Below the pieces are notes generated by a model. The model had not been told where the DNA came from and searched no databases. It worked only from the letters and a program-made list of their open reading frames with translations. Below, in pieces: positions 6,431 to 7,950 of a DNA stretch of 7,950 nucleotides. A program made the translations under genes and the position numbers. The stretch's first letter is position 1. Each line of letters begins with the position of its first letter. This DNA comes from Clostridia bacterium (GTDB lineage: Bacteria; Bacillota; Clostridia; Oscillospirales; CAG-382): positions 1 through 7,950 of the forward strand of contig JAGBCG010000037.1 of NCBI GenBank assembly GCA_017938055.1, written 5' to 3'.

Positions 6431-6811
6431 TTACTTGATTTCAACAGTTGCACCAGCAGCAACGAGCTGTTCCTTAAGCTTTTCAGCGTCTTCCTTGGAA
6501 ACGCCTTCCTTAAGAGTCTTGGGAGCACCTTCAACGAGGTCCTTAGCTTCCTTGAGGCCAAGACCTGTGATTTCTCTAACAACCTTGATAACGCCGAGCT
6601 TAGAAGCACCTGCATCAGCGAGGATAACGTCAAATTCTGTCTTTTCTTCTGCTGCTGCACCACCTTCTGCGGGAGCTGCTGCACCTGCAACTGCAACGGG
6701 AGCTGCGGATACGCCAAATTCTTCTTCGAGTGCCTTTACGAGATCTGCAAGTTCGAGTATTGTGAGACCCTTGATTTCTTCAAGAATCTGAAGTGTCTTT
6801 TCTGTAGCCAT
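6431..6811 (-). CDS. rplL: 50S ribosomal protein L7/L12
   Basis: L7/L12 forms the mobile stalk of the large subunit. Dimers bind the L10 C-terminal helix and recruit and stimulate the translational GTPases. The 126-residue product has the three expected parts: an N-terminal dimerisation region (about 1-35), an Ala/Pro/Gly hinge (about 36-54), and the C-terminal factor-binding domain (about 56-126) with FDVIL, the KLGVIKVVREITGLGLKEAKD core and a VEIK end. I start at ATG 6811 because GGAGGT lies 8 bases upstream and the protein then begins as in relatives. A TTG at 6856 would add 15 residues of unrelated sequence. It follows rplJ by 97 bases and ends at a strong terminator. rpoB, the common downstream neighbour, is absent here. 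Confidence 0.98.
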   Translation of the reverse strand: MATEKTLQILEEIKGLTILELADLVKALEEEFGVSAAPVAVAGAAAPAEGGAAAEEKTEFDVILADAGASKLGVIKVVREITGLGLKEAKDLVEGAPKTLKEGVSKEDAEKLKEQLVAAGATVEIK

Positions 6812-6819
6812 TTCAATAT

Positions 6820-6825
6820 ACCTCC
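6820..6825 (-). promoter_or_regulatory. Ribosome binding site of rplL
   Basis: A full GGAGGT reads on the - strand 8 bases before ATG 6811. This suits the higher translation L12 needs relative to L10, since several L12 copies bind each L10. Confidence 0.85.
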
Positions 6826-6846
6826 GAAATGTAAATTTTAATTCTT

Positions 6847-6901
6847 TGCGGTTCATTATGCCGCATTTTTTACCGTCTTTATTTTTTTAAAGCCCTGACG
6901 G
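6847..6901 (-). other. Hairpins in the rplJ-rplL gap
   Basis: Two short inverted repeats lie between the genes: CCGTC/GACGG (6873-6877 with 6897-6901), just past the rplJ stop, and TGCGG/CCGCA (6847-6851 with 6861-6865). Neither is followed by a T-run on the - strand, so they are not classical terminators. They could protect or process the mRNA, or be chance. Confidence 0.3.
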
Positions 6902-6908
6902 AACCGGC

Positions 6909-7430
6909 TTATTCTGCAGCTGCTTCTTCTGCTACGCCGCCTTCTTTGTCGATCTTTGCCTGAAGTACATAAGCAAGACCATAGAGAGGACCCTGGATGC
7001 TTCCGAGGACCTTTGCGATGAGAACTTCCTTAGAAGGAATCTTGGAGAGTGCTGTTACTTCCTCTGCGGACATAACCTCGCCGTCCATCATACCTACTTT
7101 AACTTTGAAGCTCTCATTGCTTTCAGCAAACTTGCAAAGAACCTTTGCGGGTGCAAGGGGATCTTCTGTGCTGAATGCAAAAGCTGTCATACCCTCAAGG
7201 TAAGGCTCAAAACCGCTGATTCCGGCGATATCTGCTGCCTTCTTGATGTATGTGTTCTTGATTACAGTGTAGTCAACGCCTGCCTTACGGAGTTCAGCTC
7301 TGAGTGCTGTGTCCTTTTCAACAGTGATGCCGCAGTAGTCAACGATTACGCCGCTCTTGGCGTTCTTCATCTTTTCTGCAAGATCTGCTACTAACTGCTT
7401 CTTCTGTTCGAGAATCTTTGCGCTTGGCAT
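6909..7430 (-). CDS. rplJ: 50S ribosomal protein L10
   Basis: L10 anchors the L12 dimers to 23S rRNA at the base of the ribosomal stalk. With L12 it represses its own mRNA in bacteria where this has been studied. The 173-residue product starts MPSAKILEQKK, typical for the clostridial protein, has the N-terminal rRNA-binding domain with SGVIVDYCGITV and VIKNTYIKKA, and ends with an Ala/Glu-rich helix that would carry the L12 dimers. Length is normal (about 165-175). ATG 7430 is chosen because GGGAGGTG lies 8 bases upstream. A TTG at 7487 would run the frame through the attenuator hairpin. It is first of a two-gene operon with rplL. Confidence 0.98.
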   Translation of the reverse strand: MPSAKILEQKKQLVADLAEKMKNAKSGVIVDYCGITVEKDTALRAELRKAGVDYTVIKNTYIKKAADIAGISGFEPYLEGMTAFAFSTEDPLAPAKVLCKFAESNESFKVKVGMMDGEVMSAEEVTALSKIPSKEVLIAKVLGSIQGPLYGLAYVLQAKIDKEGGVAEEAAAE

Positions 7431-7438
7431 ATCTGTTT

Positions 7439-7446
7439 CACCTCCC
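7439..7446 (-). promoter_or_regulatory. Ribosome binding site of rplJ
   Basis: GGGAGGTG reads on the - strand 8 bases before ATG 7430. It follows the attenuator's T-run after only four bases, so the choice between termination and read-through is made right next to the translation start. Confidence 0.85.
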
Positions 7447-7450
7447 AAAT

Positions 7451-7486
7451 AAAAAATGCCCTTTTTTCGACCATAGAAAAAGGACA
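7451..7486 (-). terminator. Attenuator hairpin in the rplJ leader
   Basis: On the - strand TGTCCTTTTTC (7486-7476) pairs with GAAAAAAGGGCA (7468-7457) over about 11 bp, with one bulged A and a G-T pair. A 7-base loop separates the arms and six T follow (7456-7451). It is a terminator-like structure upstream of, not behind, a gene. L10 leaders of Gram-positive bacteria are known to carry such a terminator, so premature termination of the operon is the likely use. Confidence 0.75.
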
Positions 7487-7539
7487 ATGTAGGGAGAATA
7501 TATAAGCATTACAATACTACTATATTCCAGTTATTACAT

Positions 7540-7615
7540 CTTCCTCGACAGGCATGCTTTTCCAAGGCACATTATAGCTGCTGACAAGGCTTCTGCCCCA
7601 TCACGCCACCTGTTT
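7540..7615 (-). promoter_or_regulatory. L10 leader (autoregulatory rplJ mRNA element)
   Basis: The leader before rplJ contains the bases typical of the Firmicutes L10 leader: a closing stem ACAGG (7613-7609 read on the - strand) with CCTGT (7552-7548), and CCTGTCGAGGAAG following its 3' arm (7552-7540). In other bacteria the L10-(L12)n complex binds this RNA and reduces expression. The assignment is from memory of the family's layout. The inner helices I could not fold with confidence. Confidence 0.7.
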
Positions 7616-7633
7616 TCTCAGGTCAACATGAGT

Positions 7634-7662
7634 ATATTAACATAAACTTTTCGTTTTGTCAA
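7634..7662 (-). promoter_or_regulatory. Strong promoter of the rplJ-rplL operon, with A-tract upstream element
   Basis: A consensus TTGACA (7662-7657 on the - strand) is 17 bases from TAATAT (7639-7634), which is preceded by TGT, an extended -10. Transcription should start near 7627, giving a leader of about 195 bases. Directly upstream (7663 to about 7690) runs of six to seven A separated by single T form an UP-element-like stretch. A promoter here means rplJ-rplL is not merely carried on an rplKA transcript. Confidence 0.82.
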
Positions 7663-7714
7663 GTGTTTTTTTATTTTTTTTATTTTTTCTATTGTCACTT
7701 TTCTAATTAAGGAA

Positions 7715-7766
7715 GCTCAGCTTTGCTGAGTACGAGATTTCAACCAAATCAAAGATTTAGGAAATC
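7715..7766. repeat. Cluster of inverted repeats upstream of the rplJ promoter
   Basis: GCTCAGC and GCTGAGT (7715-7721 with 7725-7731) form a 7-bp hairpin, the outer pair being G-T, around three T. Next to it a nested palindrome pairs GATTTC with GAAATC (7736-7741 with 7761-7766) and, inside, AAATC with GATTT (7746-7750 with 7754-7758). No T-run follows, so this is not a terminator. It could be a small dispersed palindromic repeat. Confidence 0.5.
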
Positions 7767-7925
7767 ACGGAAAAAGTAACCAAAAAAACTTTATTTTGGC
7801 TATCGCCGCTGTTAATTTGTTTTTTGAAGCAAAATCCATTTTTCTGCATCGGCTTATTTTTATGAAAAACTCGCTTCACGGGCATCAAAAATCCGATATT
7901 ATCCAAGGTTGCCTGCGAATACCGC

Positions 7926-7943
7926 TGTCGGGCGGTCCCGACA
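7926..7943. repeat. GC-rich hairpin near the right edge
   Basis: TGTCGGG (7926-7932) and CCCGACA (7937-7943) pair perfectly around CGGT. Its base composition stands out from the A+T-rich surroundings. No T-run follows on either strand within the window. Only 7 bases remain to the right, so its context is unknown. Confidence 0.55.
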
Positions 7944-7950
7944 CTTTCTC

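Larger units (their letters stand above)
7694..7950. other. Region without a supported gene at the right edge
   Basis: No coding region with a start, ribosome binding site and recognisable product is visible in these 257 bases. A - strand frame is open from the right edge (7948) to a stop at 7757, 63 codons, but its translation is rich in Lys, Phe, Asn and Gln, resembles no family I know and looks incidental. The usual upstream neighbour rplA does not end here. What can be seen are several inverted repeats, listed separately. Confidence 0.6.

Noticed and set aside
6215..6841. Open frame of 208 codons on the + strand across the SLH start, terminator and rplL
   Set aside because: It is antisense to rplL and reads through a terminator. 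The Cys-rich translation comes from Ala codons of L12 read backwards.
7715..7731. Hairpin as terminator of an upstream - strand gene
   Set aside because: No T-run follows it on the - strand, and no gene ends just before it.
7757..7948. C-terminal part of rplA or another gene entering from the right on the - strand
   Set aside because: The 63-codon frame does not show the L1 C-terminus or any other domain. It crosses several palindromes, and its Lys/Phe/Asn/Gln-rich translation is what A+T-rich non-coding DNA gives.

Overview
The window looks like chromosome from an anaerobic low-GC Gram-positive, probably a clostridium of the Oscillospirales/Ruminococcaceae kind. This is inferred from the A+T-rich intergenic DNA, strong GGAGG-type ribosome binding sites, a lipobox lipoprotein, an SLH-domain surface protein, and the style of the KsgA and L10/L12 proteins. 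No mobile element, CRISPR array, tRNA or rRNA is visible.

Layout, left to right. The left half is on the + strand. It holds a family 5 (oligopeptide-type) solute-binding lipoprotein ending in its own terminator, then rsmA/ksgA (16S rRNA dimethyladenosine transferase), then a 655-residue membrane protein with its own consensus-like promoter. That protein has a cytoplasmic proline-rich tail, one transmembrane helix, a short external domain, and an array of about 23 CCHC/CCHH zinc knuckles making up the last 400 residues. The right half is on the - strand, read from right to left. It starts with a strong promoter, an L10-type autoregulatory leader with an attenuator hairpin, rplJ (L10) and rplL (L7/L12), and ends in a terminator. 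An SLH-domain secreted protein follows. The knuckle gene and the SLH gene converge on one perfect 11-bp bidirectional terminator. The last 250 bases on the right hold no supported gene, only several small inverted repeats.

How the genes fit together. rplJ and rplL form the ribosomal stalk operon, and the leader hairpins fit feedback by L10-L12. KsgA acts in small-subunit maturation. The binding lipoprotein, the knuckle protein and the SLH protein all appear to act outside the membrane. The first and third are ordinary cell-envelope proteins.

The most unusual item is the zinc-knuckle array protein. It has nearly every feature of retroviral or eukaryotic nucleic-acid-binding knuckles (C-x2-C-x4-H-x4-C, with glycine after the second Cys and before the His). 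These alternate regularly with a CCHH version in a 29 to 33-residue double unit, and charge placement around the membrane helix puts them outside the cell. I do not recognise a described bacterial family with this architecture.
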